IMG/VR virus record: IMGVR_UViG_3300028399_000001
Location: 1 to 63,575 of that record
DNA from: a virus
Reading direction: 5' to 3' (one strand)
Length of the DNA: 63,575 nt
The notes beneath the pieces were generated by a model that was given only the letters and a program-made list of their open reading frames with translations, had not been told where the DNA came from and made no database searches. This document shows, one piece after another, positions 33,089 through 42,231 of this stretch. A program made the position numbers and the translations under genes. How positions within the stretch are numbered: position 1 is the first letter of the stretch; each line of letters opens with the position of its first letter.

Positions 33089-36000
33089 ATGCCTCTCGCG
33101 CTAGACATATCCCCAAAGCCGCCGCCGCTTGAATCCATCATTCCGACATTGCGCGATCCATTCCAGCTGCGACGCAGGGCTGATGAAACACGCTTCTATC
33201 CCGAGCAGGAGGAATCCGTCCTGCGCACGCTCGGGCGCGGCTCGCTCGGCGCCATTGCAGGGCTTGGCAACCTGCTCGACGTTCCGGGCTCAATGGTGCG
33301 TGACATCGTTTCGACGATCGCAGGCAAGCCGGAGAACCCGTTCGATCAGCTTCTCCCGTGGAACTGGTTCACCGACGAGGGCAGAATATCCGACCGCGAA
33401 TTTGCGAGGCGGCTTGGCATCGTCGGCAGAAACAAGCCCGGTCTTGATGTCGGGGACGTAGGCGCCTTCGTAGTCGGCAGGCTGTTTGACCCGCTCACAT
33501 ACATGACGCTTGGCGGGTCTGCGTTGACAAGCGGCGGGCGTGCTGCACGGGCTGCCGGGCTCTTAGAGGATGTTGGGCGTGTCTCAGGCTTTGGCAAGCG
33601 CCTCGGTCGCATGGTGCTGACGCCGAAGGCGTTGATCGAAGCGCCTGGGCTCAGTGCGGCAGAAAAGGCGACGCGGCTTTCGAAGTTCATGACCGCCGGC
33701 GGGACGGAGGAGATGCTTGGCAAGCCGCTCGGCGGGCTGATCGGCATCGGGCTTCCGTTCAAGGCGCCGGCTTTCGTGGTCGGCAGGGCGGAAAGCCCCG
33801 TGTCCCGTGCCGTTGCATCTGCAATGGACTGGACAGGCGAGGCGATCGCCGGGACTGCGCCGGTGCGGTACGCACGCGCCCTGTTCAGCCCGAAGATGCT
33901 CGGCGGTGTCGTATCTCGCACGGCGCAGAAGCTTGCGCCGAAGCTGACGCGGGGAATCGAGGAGGGCAAGGCGCAAGCCCTGTATGACTTCTCGGCGGTG
34001 ATTGAGGATCCGGACGTTGCCAGGTATTTCGACTTCGGCACGGTTCGGCGCGAGATGTTCCCGACGCTGAAGGGCGATGATGCCATAAAGGCTGTTGGTC
34101 GCGTGCTGAACGAGCGAGGCTTGAAGGCGTTGCGGTACGTCGAGGGCGTTTCTGATGACATACCGTTGCCTGGCGATCCTGCGATTGCGAACAAGGTGCG
34201 CAAAGCGCTCGACATCGGGCGCAAGCTCAACAGGGCAGAGAATCTGCTGGAGCGACAAGTCGGGCTTGACAGCAAATGGCTCGACGACATCTTCGTTGAA
34301 CACTGGTCGCGTCAGCGGTTCCGGTTCCCAGGCGCTCCCAAGGGTCCAGGCGGCCGCGGCGGCCGGCTGTTCCCGATGAGCCACGGGTTTCAGAAGCCGC
34401 GCCTTGACTTCATGCGCAACATCCCAGGCGGGACGGCGACGTTGCAGGAGATGTCCCTGGACCCGCGGATCAGCGGTTATGCATACCGCAAGGCGGCCGG
34501 CATCGACCCGCTGGCAGAGTTGGACGATGCGGCAGAGGCGATCCTGAAGAACCCATCCCGTCTTGGCGCACCGAAGCTGGAGAAGGAGGAGCTGGACGAT
34601 CTTGTGCGGTACGTCAAGGAGCGGTACGGACCGCAACTCCAGAAGGAAGTCGGGATCCGCGGCGAGACGGTCGGGGTGAGCGATGAGAACATCCGCAAGC
34701 TGACGCAGTACATCGCGATGCTGGATCCCAGGCACGCTTTGTACGAGATCCCGATGTTCGAGCGCAACCCGTTCGCCGTGCTCCAGGCGCGTATCAGCTA
34801 CGGTCGGCAGGCGGCTGAGACGTTCAAGGCGGCGCAGCGGCTGATGGCAGAGACGGCGGTGCATAGCGACGAGGCGGCGCCTGGCGCATCGCGGTCCGTG
34901 CTCGAGGGCTTGCAGGAAATGCTCCGCAAGCAGCGTCCGGACGAGATCCCCGAGCAGGCGAAGATCGCCATGATCGAGCGGTTGAAGGAGACGCCGCGCA
35001 CACGGGAGCTTGTCGAGCGCGTGGAGCAGGAGGTTGCGAGGGACATCGAGCCGTTGCGTAGGCGTGCGGCTGTCGAGGCGACCATCAAAGCGGAGGATAT
35101 GGCGTCGAAGTTCGGCGAGAAGGCGGCGAAATACTACGAGGGGATCGACAAGGCGATGCGTCCGCTGCAAGAGCAGCAGGCGTTGCTGAAGGCGTACAGT
35201 GCGCTTGACCAGGTTCGGCAGGCGGCGGGCGACGTTGCTGGAGGCGTTGTCCCTGTCGAGCAGGGCTTGCGCGACATGAAGGCGCTCGCCGAAGTGCTGG
35301 ATCCGCTGCGTGAGATGTTCGCCGAAAGACCGGCGGTTGCAAACATGGTGGAGAGGGTCAAATCGCTGGTGGACAACATCGCGGACAGGGTGACCGACAA
35401 GAGCGGTGCCGTCGATCTAGTGAAGGCGGAAGAAGCGATGGGGCTCTTGCAGAAGGCCATCTCGCGAGTATCAGGCGAGATCCGCAAGACGCTCCGCGCG
35501 ACGAAGCATGACAAGAGCATCTACGCCGCTGTCGAACAGGCGGAGAAGCTGCTGGGAAAGACGGCGGCAGACGCAGTGAAAACGGCGGAACGCGGTGTTT
35601 CGCGGTTCGGCGCAGAGCTGCCGGAGTCGTTCGTTGATGATGTCGTCGCAGATGCGGGGCAGTCGTTGGCTGGGATACGCAGAGCGCTTGGGGAAGCCGA
35701 GCTCGAGAACATCGACCTGGCATCTGTCAGGCAGTCGGTCAAGGACGCCATCGACAAGATCACGGGGCGTGTCGGCGAGACGCTGAAATCATCCGCAGCC
35801 AGCGCGGTTCCAGAGCCGGACATCACCGGCGCGGTGCTGTCCCGCATCTATGTGCCCCAGGACCTCGTTGAAGACGCGACCCGCGTGGTGAACAAGATGA
35901 TCACCCCCGAGGCGATCGAGGGGTTCAGGGGGTTCCTGAAGCGGTTCCTGGCACATTGGAAGTCGTCGGTGACGCTCCCGTGGCCTGCGTTCCACTCGCG

Positions 36001-37330
36001 CAACCTCGTCAGCGCGTTGACCCGCAACTGGATGGCAGATGCGTTTGATCCAGAATCCTTGGCGCAGGCGTGGGCTCTGTACCGCGGCAAGGTTCCAAAG
36101 GGGCTTACCGACATTCCGATGTTCAAGGGCATGACGGACAAGGAAGCCGCCATTGAATTGAAGAAGTTGGCGTTTTCTCACGGTCTTGTGGATCCTGCCC
36201 AGGGCATGCATTTCACGGAGGAGACGACGCGGCGGATCGTCGGGTTGCCGGGCGACATGCCGTTTTTCCAGGGCGCGCCGCCGTGGACAACGCGGCTTGA
36301 ACGCATGAATCCGTTGCGGATTGAAACGTTCGCACCCTACCGGATCGGCGGAGATATTGCGAGAGGCATCGAATCGACAGTCCGGTTGCAGCCGTTCATC
36401 AACCTGCTGAAGAAGGGTTGGAGTCCAGAAGAGGCGGCTCGCAGGGTGAAGATGCTTCAGATCGACTACACTGCTAGGGCATTGGCGGACCCGACGCTTG
36501 AGCTTGTCTACCCGTTCGTCAAGTTCATGCGTGGTGTCGTGCCGTTCGTCGCCGAGGAGCTGACGACGAGACCTGGCGGGAAGATGGCGCAGATGATTCG
36601 TGCCATCGGGCAGGCGCATCAGGCGGAGCCGATCACGCCGCAGTACGTCGCGGAGACATCGAGCATCCCGGTTGCCGGCACGCCGCTTGAGATGCTGATC
36701 GGCAAGCCGCCTGCTGGCACAACGCGGTATCTGGCGGGTGCTGGGTTGATGTTCGAGGATCCGCTGTCGTTCCTGTCTGGTCCGAAGTCGGCAGGGCTTG
36801 AGCTTCTTAGCCGCATGAACCCGCTGATCAAGGCGCCGCTGGAATATCTGACGGGGCAATCGTTCTTCCAGCGCGGCGTTGCCGGCGGGCGACCGCTTGA
36901 GGATCTGGACCCTGTGATTGGCAGGACGATTGCGAACATCCGGGACATTGCCAGCGGCGGGAAGACCATCTACGCCGAGCCGGCGTTTGGTTCGCGCCTG
37001 TTCGAGACGGTCATTTCAAACGCCCCGCTTACGACCCGCTTGGCGACGACCGCGCGCACGCTGAGCGATCCGCGTAAGTCGTTGGCTGCCAAGGCGTTGC
37101 AGCTCCTTACTGGGTTCAGGATGATCGACGTATCCGAGGCAGCCAAGGACGCGATGATCCAGGAGCTTATCAGCGAGGAGCGCAAGCGGCTTGGCGGTCG
37201 CACGTTTACGAAGACGTACATCCCGGAGAGCCTGCTAGGTCGGATGACGCCTCAGCAGATGCTTGAGGCTGAGCGGCTTCGGATGCTTGAGAAGCTGTTG
37301 TATCAGCGGAAGAAGGCGAGGATGCAATAG
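33089..37330 (+). CDS. Very large internal/ejection-type virion protein (1413 aa)
   Basis: The longest gene in the window. N-terminal hydrophobic and Gly-rich patches (SLGAIAGLGNLLDVPGSMVR, LTYMTLGGSALTSGGRAARA) are followed by long amphipathic helices through about residues 550-920, and a C-terminal part with WKSSVTLPWPAFHSRNLVSA and VYPFVKFMRGVVPFVAEELT. The mix of membrane-active patches and long helices is typical of DNA-ejection proteins or a tape-measure substitute. No protease, transglycosylase or other catalytic motif was seen. Last gene of the rightward operon, convergent with the leftward fibre genes 10 bases away. Confidence 0.7.
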   Translation: MPLALDISPKPPPLESIIPTLRDPFQLRRRADETRFYPEQEESVLRTLGRGSLGAIAGLGNLLDVPGSMVRDIVSTIAGKPENPFDQLLPWNWFTDEGRISDREFARRLGIVGRNKPGLDVGDVGAFVVGRLFDPLTYMTLGGSALTSGGRAARAAGLLEDVGRVSGFGKRLGRMVLTPKALIEAPGLSAAEKATRLSKFMTAGGTEEMLGKPLGGLIGIGLPFKAPAFVVGRAESPVSRAVASAMDWTGEAIAGTAPVRYARALFSPKMLGGVVSRTAQKLAPKLTRGIEEGKAQALYDFSAVIEDPDVARYFDFGTVRREMFPTLKGDDAIKAVGRVLNERGLKALRYVEGVSDDIPLPGDPAIANKVRKALDIGRKLNRAENLLERQVGLDSKWLDDIFVEHWSRQRFRFPGAPKGPGGRGGRLFPMSHGFQKPRLDFMRNIPGGTATLQEMSLDPRISGYAYRKAAGIDPLAELDDAAEAILKNPSRLGAPKLEKEELDDLVRYVKERYGPQLQKEVGIRGETVGVSDENIRKLTQYIAMLDPRHALYEIPMFERNPFAVLQARISYGRQAAETFKAAQRLMAETAVHSDEAAPGASRSVLEGLQEMLRKQRPDEIPEQAKIAMIERLKETPRTRELVERVEQEVARDIEPLRRRAAVEATIKAEDMASKFGEKAAKYYEGIDKAMRPLQEQQALLKAYSALDQVRQAAGDVAGGVVPVEQGLRDMKALAEVLDPLREMFAERPAVANMVERVKSLVDNIADRVTDKSGAVDLVKAEEAMGLLQKAISRVSGEIRKTLRATKHDKSIYAAVEQAEKLLGKTAADAVKTAERGVSRFGAELPESFVDDVVADAGQSLAGIRRALGEAELENIDLASVRQSVKDAIDKITGRVGETLKSSAASAVPEPDITGAVLSRIYVPQDLVEDATRVVNKMITPEAIEGFRGFLKRFLAHWKSSVTLPWPAFHSRNLVSALTRNWMADAFDPESLAQAWALYRGKVPKGLTDIPMFKGMTDKEAAIELKKLAFSHGLVDPAQGMHFTEETTRRIVGLPGDMPFFQGAPPWTTRLERMNPLRIETFAPYRIGGDIARGIESTVRLQPFINLLKKGWSPEEAARRVKMLQIDYTARALADPTLELVYPFVKFMRGVVPFVAEELTTRPGGKMAQMIRAIGQAHQAEPITPQYVAETSSIPVAGTPLEMLIGKPPAGTTRYLAGAGLMFEDPLSFLSGPKSAGLELLSRMNPLIKAPLEYLTGQSFFQRGVAGGRPLEDLDPVIGRTIANIRDIASGGKTIYAEPAFGSRLFETVISNAPLTTRLATTARTLSDPRKSLAAKALQLLTGFRMIDVSEAAKDAMIQELISEERKRLGGRTFTKTYIPESLLGRMTPQQMLEAERLRMLEKLLYQRKKARMQ

Positions 37331-37340
37331 CAGCCTGCGT

Positions 37341-37691
37341 TCACCGTGCTTCTTTCCTGTTGATCACCACCTTGAATGTCCGCCCGTCGGCTGGGAACGT
37401 GTCGAGCTTGCCGCCGGCGGTCTCGGTGACGAACCACGCGAAATAGGTTCCCGCGGTATCCACATCGGCATCTTGGAATGCGTACTGCACCTTGCCGTTT
37501 GCCGCGTCCGTCACGGTCACATTGCTGCTGGTGAGCGAGATCTTGGTTATCCCGTCTACCGATACCATGCAGAACTTGACGGTCAGCCCGGTCAGATCGA
37601 CGGCGGACAGATCCCCGTTCACATCCTTCTGCTTGAGCTGTGCCGCGAGCGGCGTTCGCGTATCGCCTTGGGTCATCGTGTGCACGGTCAT
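37341..37691 (-). CDS. Baseplate upper protein-like beta domain (116 aa)
   Basis: MTVHTMTQGDTRTPLAAQLK, DLTGLTVKFCMVSVDG, VTVTDAANGKVQYAFQDADV and TAGTYFAWFVTE form the strand order of the BppU N-terminal-like domain common in phage baseplate and fibre proteins. It is the last gene of the leftward operon and would be a virion attachment module. GGAGGGCCTTGA precedes the ATG, which overlaps the stop of the upstream repeat protein. Confidence 0.75.
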   Translation of the reverse strand: MTVHTMTQGDTRTPLAAQLKQKDVNGDLSAVDLTGLTVKFCMVSVDGITKISLTSSNVTVTDAANGKVQYAFQDADVDTAGTYFAWFVTETAGGKLDTFPADGRTFKVVINRKEAR

Positions 37692-38401
37692 TCAAGGCCC
37701 TCCAAGACATAGATTTCGGTGCTGGCACCCTCGATACCGTACAGTTCGGTGCTCGCACCGGCAAGCGAATAGATTTCCTGGCTCTGCCCGACGAGCGAAT
37801 GGTAGACGACGACCTGGAACGTGGAGATGTCCGGTGCCGGGATCGCAGCGGTCACAACCGTGACGTTGGGCACAACGGCGACGACGGCGGTAGCGGAAGG
37901 GAACGACGCTGTAGCGCTGACCGCGGTTACTGGCACGATCAGCCCGCCGCCGATGAGGATGACCGGCTGGACGAGGCTTGCTGTCGCTGCAAGCGTCGCT
38001 GGCAGGACGATGACCTGCGACACCGCACCTGGGATGGATGCCGTCGCATCGACCGTACTTGGCTGCATCGCAAGCGTGAGCCCCGGCGCCTGGATGGACG
38101 CCACGGCAGCTACTACGCTCGGCGCCGGCGTCACGGCGGCGATGGCACCTGGAATCGAAGCGGCGCCAGACAGCACAGAAGCGCCGAACGTGACGGTCGC
38201 CGTCGGGGACGGGATGCCAGCGGCAGCGGCGATGGTCGCAGGTGCGGCGATGACAGATTCGACGGGTGCAGGTTGCGAGGCAACCGCCGTCAACACGCTC
38301 GGCAGAGACACGACAGCAGCGGCCGGCGCAGGGATGGACGCCGCAGCGACCAGATTGCCGCTCGTGTCAATCGTCGTCGTGCTGTCCAGTACGATCGCCA
38401 T
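37688..38401 (-). CDS. 20-residue-repeat fibre protein (237 aa)
   Basis: About nine tandem copies of a 20-residue unit fill residues 18-200. Their core is A-x-A-S-I-P-x-P followed by alternating Val/Ala and a Pro-Ser or Pro-Ala turn, for example AAAGIPSPTATVTFGASVLS. A second, 10-residue repeat (GASTEIYVLE type, three copies) ends the chain. Nearly no charged residues occur in the shaft. This regularity fits a beta-solenoid or fibrous shaft on the virion. It lies between a BppU-like module and a Gp53-like tip protein. Confidence 0.75.
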   Translation of the reverse strand: MAIVLDSTTTIDTSGNLVAAASIPAPAAAVVSLPSVLTAVASQPAPVESVIAAPATIAAAAGIPSPTATVTFGASVLSGAASIPGAIAAVTPAPSVVAAVASIQAPGLTLAMQPSTVDATASIPGAVSQVIVLPATLAATASLVQPVILIGGGLIVPVTAVSATASFPSATAVVAVVPNVTVVTAAIPAPDISTFQVVVYHSLVGQSQEIYSLAGASTELYGIEGASTEIYVLEGLE

Positions 38402-38404
38402 CGG

Positions 38405-38821
38405 CTACGAGATGTTGATGATTTCGCCACTTGACCATTGGATTGTAAACGTGTTCCCCGTCACGGTCTGCGCGCCTCCGAAGTCGATCGAGATCATCAG
38501 GGCGTCGCTCAGGTGCGTATCGTCGTACAGCACCGTGTGATACGCCGTGAACGTAGCGCTTGTCCAGGACACGTCATTCGCGCCGAACACGCCTTTGTTG
38601 TTCACGTCGTCGATCGTGACCGACTGCCCGGTGAGTGCCTGCCCGCCGGCGGTATAACCGGTTCCAGTGATCTCGTTGGCAGAGACATCCGCCCACACGT
38701 CGTTTGTGGCATCGAATGCGTGCGTGTTGTTCATGAGGGCGCACTTGATCGTATCTGACGCAAGGTTGTACTCGGCGTCGAGGATGTGCGCCTTGAAGTA
38801 GTTGTACATTCCAGAAGCCAT
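38405..38821 (-). CDS. Phage tail/fibre structural protein (138 aa)
   Basis: The pattern MYNYFKAHILDAEYNLASDT, IKCALMNNTHAFDATNDVWA and then ITGTGYTAGGQALTGQSVTI is one I know from tail-associated proteins in many phages (IKVALL...HxxxxDVxxxEIxGxGYxAGGxxL). Its exact place in the virion is not known to me. It belongs to the leftward fibre cluster and starts with a good site (AGGAGAGCTGAC). Confidence 0.8.
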   Translation of the reverse strand: MASGMYNYFKAHILDAEYNLASDTIKCALMNNTHAFDATNDVWADVSANEITGTGYTAGGQALTGQSVTIDDVNNKGVFGANDVSWTSATFTAYHTVLYDDTHLSDALMISIDFGGAQTVTGNTFTIQWSSGEIINIS

Positions 38822-38822
38822 G

Positions 38823-39017
38823 TCAGCTCTCCTTATCGTTGGGGGCAGTCTTGGCGTTGACGCGCAGGGTCGGGACCTTGATCGTCACGCCGCGTCTGCC
38901 GTCGGGGTATTCCGTGGTTGTGATCGTGAGCTTGATCGGTACGGTGGTGATTTTTCCGCCTCGGTTAACGGTGACCGATCCCATCTGTTGTTTCGTCGTA
39001 ACCTTTGGTTCGTTCAC
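38823..39017 (-). CDS. Small protein of the fibre cluster (64 aa)
   Basis: GTG start at 39017, after GGAGATCGTGTT, overlapping the stop of the lectin-like gene (GTGA). The protein reads MNEPKVTTKQQMGSVTVNRG and then beta-like segments (KITTVPIKLTITTTEYPDGR). A longer in-frame reading to 39125 runs through the upstream gene and is rejected. Unknown function, probably structural. Confidence 0.65.
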   Translation of the reverse strand: MNEPKVTTKQQMGSVTVNRGGKITTVPIKLTITTTEYPDGRRGVTIKVPTLRVNAKTAPNDKES

Positions 39018-39859
39018 AACACGATCTCCAGTGTTCGCTTCTTCTGGACGGGCAGCCCAGGGATGCTTGCAGTTGCAGTCTGTGTGGCTGCGTTGTAAGT
39101 CACGCCCGCCGCTACCGGCCACCATCGCCGGCGGCGGTTGAGAAATTCGTAGCGACCGGATAGGCTGTCCTCGTAAAGCCAGCGGATTTCAGCAGACGCT
39201 AAAGCGCGGTCATACACAATCACATCAGCTAGCCTCCCGGCAAACGGATATTGAGTCCCTGCGCGCGCCCCAAGAATCGTCCCCGCTAGTATATCCCATC
39301 CGGTTCCACCTGTATCTGTCCTCGATATTCCATCAATCCATACCTCGCGCACGCCGTTTGTGCTGTCAAGCACAGCCGCGATATGAGCCCATTCACCATC
39401 CGTCAATATGTTTCCGATGTCAGTGCGCCAATCGGAATTTAATCCAGTGGTTGCGCGAACGACTACCTCGCCATTTCCGCCGGTATGCGTACCGACAGAG
39501 AACCCAACTACGTCTGAGGTAAAGATGATAGAATACGCTTGCCAAGCAATCGGATTGGCCCAAACACTTACGGTAACTGGGTAGGTTGTAGAGATGTGCG
39601 AGTCGTCCACAAGGACATAATCATTCACACCATCAAAATCCAGCGCAATCCCACGATCCGTCTGCACCCAATCCGTCCTTGGGTCCATATTCGTCAGCGT
39701 GCCATGATTCCTTAATAGCGTTAGGTCATACAGCTTCATCCCACCTGAAAGGCTCGGCAGCGGCAGCCAAAACCCAACGAGCCCTCGCGCAAGCTGGTGT
39801 CCATAGTTGATCGGGTTGCCGAGATCAACATCTGCGAGGCTGTCGCTGGTCAGGATCAT
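39014..39859 (-). CDS. LamG/concanavalin-type lectin-domain protein (281 aa)
   Basis: HQLARGLVGFWLPLPSLSGG and then ALDFDGVNDYVLVDD are the opening of a LamG-like jelly-roll as found in phage fibres. It continues with VTVSVWANPIAWQAYSIIFT, GEWAHIAAVLDSTNGVREVW and FAGRLADVIVYDRALASAEI, the closing strands of this domain. It probably binds host surface glycans as part of the fibre or receptor-binding complex. Confidence 0.88.
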   Translation of the reverse strand: MILTSDSLADVDLGNPINYGHQLARGLVGFWLPLPSLSGGMKLYDLTLLRNHGTLTNMDPRTDWVQTDRGIALDFDGVNDYVLVDDSHISTTYPVTVSVWANPIAWQAYSIIFTSDVVGFSVGTHTGGNGEVVVRATTGLNSDWRTDIGNILTDGEWAHIAAVLDSTNGVREVWIDGISRTDTGGTGWDILAGTILGARAGTQYPFAGRLADVIVYDRALASAEIRWLYEDSLSGRYEFLNRRRRWWPVAAGVTYNAATQTATASIPGLPVQKKRTLEIVL

Positions 39860-40284
39860 CAGTAGCTCTGCCCGTATCTGAGTGTGTAACGAGTCGTGAC
39901 CGTGATGGAATCCGTGGCGTTGTTGTTCTTGTGCTGGAGCCGGGCGTAGCGGTATTTCGGCGTTCCGCAGGCGGCTGGCTGTGAGCGAGTCAGGTCCGCC
40001 CCTGCCGTTGTGTCGGCGTAGGCAAAGACGGGATCACCTTCGCCGCTGTCAGGCCAGTTCGTGTTGTCGGGCGAGTATTGGATGATCGCCTCGTAATCCT
40101 GCCCGTCGGTCGTGCCAGCGTTGGTCAGCGCGAAGTCCACGATCAGCTCGCCAAGCAGGCTGCTTGTGGCGTCTTGCAGGTCTACGCTCGAGCCGTTGAC
40201 CCAAGATCCGCCGTTGGCGACTGATAACGCATTGTCGAGCGTCGTGAGTGTAGCAGGCGATTTGATGCCATAGTCCGTAGCCAT
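39859..40284 (-). CDS. Virion structural protein of the fibre cluster (141 aa)
   Basis: The protein starts MATDYGIKSPATLTTLDNAL. One beta-sandwich-like domain: SSLLGELIVDFALTNAGTTD, EAIIQYSPDNTNWPDS, TPKYRYARLQHKNNNATDSI. The last segment is common in small phage structural proteins that pack against fibres. Stop overlaps the lectin gene start by one base. Function not established. Confidence 0.7.
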   Translation of the reverse strand: MATDYGIKSPATLTTLDNALSVANGGSWVNGSSVDLQDATSSLLGELIVDFALTNAGTTDGQDYEAIIQYSPDNTNWPDSGEGDPVFAYADTTAGADLTRSQPAACGTPKYRYARLQHKNNNATDSITVTTRYTLRYGQSY

Positions 40285-40751
40285 CAGATGAATCTCCTAA
40301 CATGCTGGACCTGCCAGACCTGGACGACGCCGAGCCCGAGTTCCTGAGCGCGGCTGACCGATTCTGTACCTAGCGAGTACAGATCATCCTTCTCGGTTGA
40401 CGTGATGACGCCGCCGGACACGAGCGCGTCCACCATTTGCTGCCGGTCAGGCAGGTTCAGATCAAGTTGCGTTCCATCCCGCTCAATCAGTCGCAGCGCC
40501 GCCTTGGCGACGCCGCGTACTGCCGGGCTTGCGTGGTTAGCCGCCGCATCCTCGATACGTTCGTATCGTGACGGTGTTGCGGATGCGTCATCTGCGCCGC
40601 CGCCCGCCCAAGCAAGCAGTTCCGCCGACGAGATCGGAACGATGCGAGTGCGATAGACCGTGTTCAGGTCCGCCGCCACTTCCGCATCGCTCATTGAGGC
40701 GTAACCGCGTCCAAGCGGGTCATTTTTCAGTTCGTCCTGCAATGCTTTCAT
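40284..40751 (-). CDS. Phage protein of the fibre cluster (155 aa)
   Basis: MKALQDELKNDPLGRGYASM, DAEVAADLNTVYRTRIVPIS and AALRLIERDGTQLDLNLPDR follow the pattern of a widespread phage protein (LxxDPLxxGYxxMSDAExAxxLNxxxRxR). I do not know its function; neighbours are structural. GGAGCGGGCG precedes the ATG at 40751; the longer reading to 40856 overlaps the upstream gene in the wrong frame. Confidence 0.75.
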   Translation of the reverse strand: MKALQDELKNDPLGRGYASMSDAEVAADLNTVYRTRIVPISSAELLAWAGGGADDASATPSRYERIEDAAANHASPAVRGVAKAALRLIERDGTQLDLNLPDRQQMVDALVSGGVITSTEKDDLYSLGTESVSRAQELGLGVVQVWQVQHVRRFI

Positions 40752-40978
40752 CGCCCGCTCCTTACAATATCGTTGACAGCCCACCCAGTGAGCCCGAGCA
40801 CTTCGATCACCTCGTTTTTCGTGACGCGCTGTTCCTTGCCGAGCTCGATCGCCCATTCGATCAGCTCGTCAGGTGCGATGCCGCCTGCATGCGCACCGGC
40901 GATGACGGCGTTCGAGACGACCCGATAAACGTCGGCGATGCGTTTTGGTCGCGAAAGCGGAGACACGTCAGACTCCAT
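40748..40978 (-). CDS. Small helical protein (76 aa)
   Basis: MESDVSPLSRPKRIADVYRV opens a helical protein with GIAPDELIEWAIELGKEQRV and TKNEVIEVLGLTGWAVNDIV, which could be a small helix bundle or HTH. The start lies inside the end of the upstream membrane-protein gene (11-base overlap), so it is probably co-translated. No function assigned. Confidence 0.6.
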   Translation of the reverse strand: MESDVSPLSRPKRIADVYRVVSNAVIAGAHAGGIAPDELIEWAIELGKEQRVTKNEVIEVLGLTGWAVNDIVRSGR

Positions 40979-41228
40979 CCTGTGGCGCGGCTCCCTGGCA
41001 CACATGACATCTGGCGATGTCGAGTTCGACCTTGCGCACGCGGTCGAACAGCTCGTTGTGCACGCGGGTGGAATCATCCTTCCGTTTGGCGTTCGCACTC
41101 AGGAGCGTTTCAATCCGCGTCAGCCGATCGCTTGCATTGAGCATCCACCGCCCGCTCGGTATGATGATGGCGGTGATGATGACTTGCATGATCGACAGCA
41201 GCACGAGCAGGATGTTTGTCAGGTCCAT
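40968..41228 (-). CDS. Single-pass membrane protein, holin/spanin candidate (86 aa)
   Basis: An N-terminal hydrophobic helix (LLVLLSIMQVIITAIIIPSG) is followed by a charged coiled-coil-like region (DRLTRIETLLSANAKRKDDS) and a short CHVC motif. One transmembrane helix plus a helical tail is the make-up of several phage holins and i-spanins. Location beside a DUF1353 gene and a secreted protease supports a lysis role, but this is inference. Confidence 0.6.
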   Translation of the reverse strand: MDLTNILLVLLSIMQVIITAIIIPSGRWMLNASDRLTRIETLLSANAKRKDDSTRVHNELFDRVRKVELDIARCHVCQGAAPQDGV

Positions 41229-41237
41229 AGCAACGTC

Positions 41238-41642
41238 CTATCGCTTCTGGTATGACAACCAACCGAACAACCGGACGGCTGCCCACATGATCCATCGTTT
41301 GATTCGCCCGACACCAAGCTGCTTCATCCCGACGCGGAATACGGCATCTGCCAGCACGCGGGGGCAGTTGGCAGCCTTGCGGTAGAGGTAGTCGTGCAGC
41401 ACGGCGACCGGCGCATACTTGCCTGCCGGCGGGAAGAAGCGGTGCAGGAACCACGGGGTGGATGCGAAGTCTGTATCAAACCCGTTCGGCACGACGATCT
41501 TCATCTTCCAAGGATTTTCGTCGTATAAGTCTTCCCATATGATGCCTACGACGAACGGCTTGTTCAGGACGAAGAACGGTCTGCCGCCGCTTGTGCGTCC
41601 TTTCGCAGGCGAAACCGATATTTCCCCGAACTCGATTTTCAT
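41238..41642 (-). CDS. DUF1353 family protein (134 aa)
   Basis: The core motif of DUF1353 is clear: GFDTDFASTPWFLHRFFPP, then AVLHDYLYRKAANCPRVLAD with the conserved HDYLY. A C-terminal hydrophobic and basic segment (RIKRWIMWAAVRLFGWLSYQ) suggests membrane contact. DUF1353 genes are common near phage lysis or tail genes and their function is not established. The ATG overlaps the upstream TGA (TGATG) after GAGGACGAGG. Confidence 0.88.
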   Translation of the reverse strand: MKIEFGEISVSPAKGRTSGGRPFFVLNKPFVVGIIWEDLYDENPWKMKIVVPNGFDTDFASTPWFLHRFFPPAGKYAPVAVLHDYLYRKAANCPRVLADAVFRVGMKQLGVGRIKRWIMWAAVRLFGWLSYQKR

Positions 41643-42004
41643 CACCTCGTCCTCAGCCCGCGTCTGAGACCCGGTTCGAACCGATCCCGATCATCGAGTT
41701 CCGGGTCGTTCGGGGTCCAAGTTTCGATGACGGCATTTGCGGTGATCCTGATGACGCCATCTTCGTTGCGCACGAGCACCCACAGCTTCCCAGGCAGCAG
41801 CTTGTCTTGTTCTCGGTAATGCCGCCATGCGACGCACACGTACCGCCGCTTTGAGGGCCACCAGTCCCAGAAGATCCACTGTTCGAACGAGATATGCCCG
41901 TCGTCGGTGTCGTACACATGGTTGAGTTCGATCAGGTCAACGTGGGTTTGCGGTGCTTCTCCTCGCGGTGCTATCGCCAGCAGGATGATTGCGTAGATAG
42001 CCAT
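41642..42004 (-). CDS. Possible secreted protein (120 aa)
   Basis: MAIYAIILLAIAPRGEAPQT looks like a short signal peptide. The rest has aromatic-rich strands (SFEQWIFWDWWPSKRRYVCV, GKLWVLVRNEDGVIRITANA). It is not recognised. The start lies within the SNase-like reading frame upstream. It may belong to the lysis or host-interaction group of exported proteins between 40.9 and 44.6 kb. Confidence 0.65.
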   Translation of the reverse strand: MAIYAIILLAIAPRGEAPQTHVDLIELNHVYDTDDGHISFEQWIFWDWWPSKRRYVCVAWRHYREQDKLLPGKLWVLVRNEDGVIRITANAVIETWTPNDPELDDRDRFEPGLRRGLRTR

Positions 42005-42231
42005 GCGACTCCATCCAGTCTTTCAGTCGTTCCGTCTTTCCGTTCCTCCTGATCCACAGGACGCCGAGTATTCGTCCGTACTTATCGCGTTGCCGTTCGG
42101 TGACAGAAATAAGGAGCTGCCCCTCCTTGAGCAGCTCCACCAGGGCAGCCCGCGCATCCTTTCCGCGGCGGATTTCATCGTCCGTGACAACGACGCTCCG
42201 TCGCCGTTCGGATTCCCATAATCCAAGATGT
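41937..42231 (-). pseudogene. SNase-like C-terminal fragment in a shifted frame
   Basis: This frame reads DDEIRRGKDARAALVELLKE then LLISVTERQRDKYGRILGVL and DWMESHGYLRNHP, the C-terminal half of a staphylococcal nuclease fold (GKxAR...LL..G...RDKYGRILGxxW...WMxxxGY). Upstream the frame hits a TGA near 42250 and has no good start; the only in-frame start is a GTG at 42140. The nuclease N-terminus is absent. The end of the 42023-42592 gene overlaps it in another frame. It is either a decayed nuclease or the product of a frameshift or sequencing error. Confidence 0.5.
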
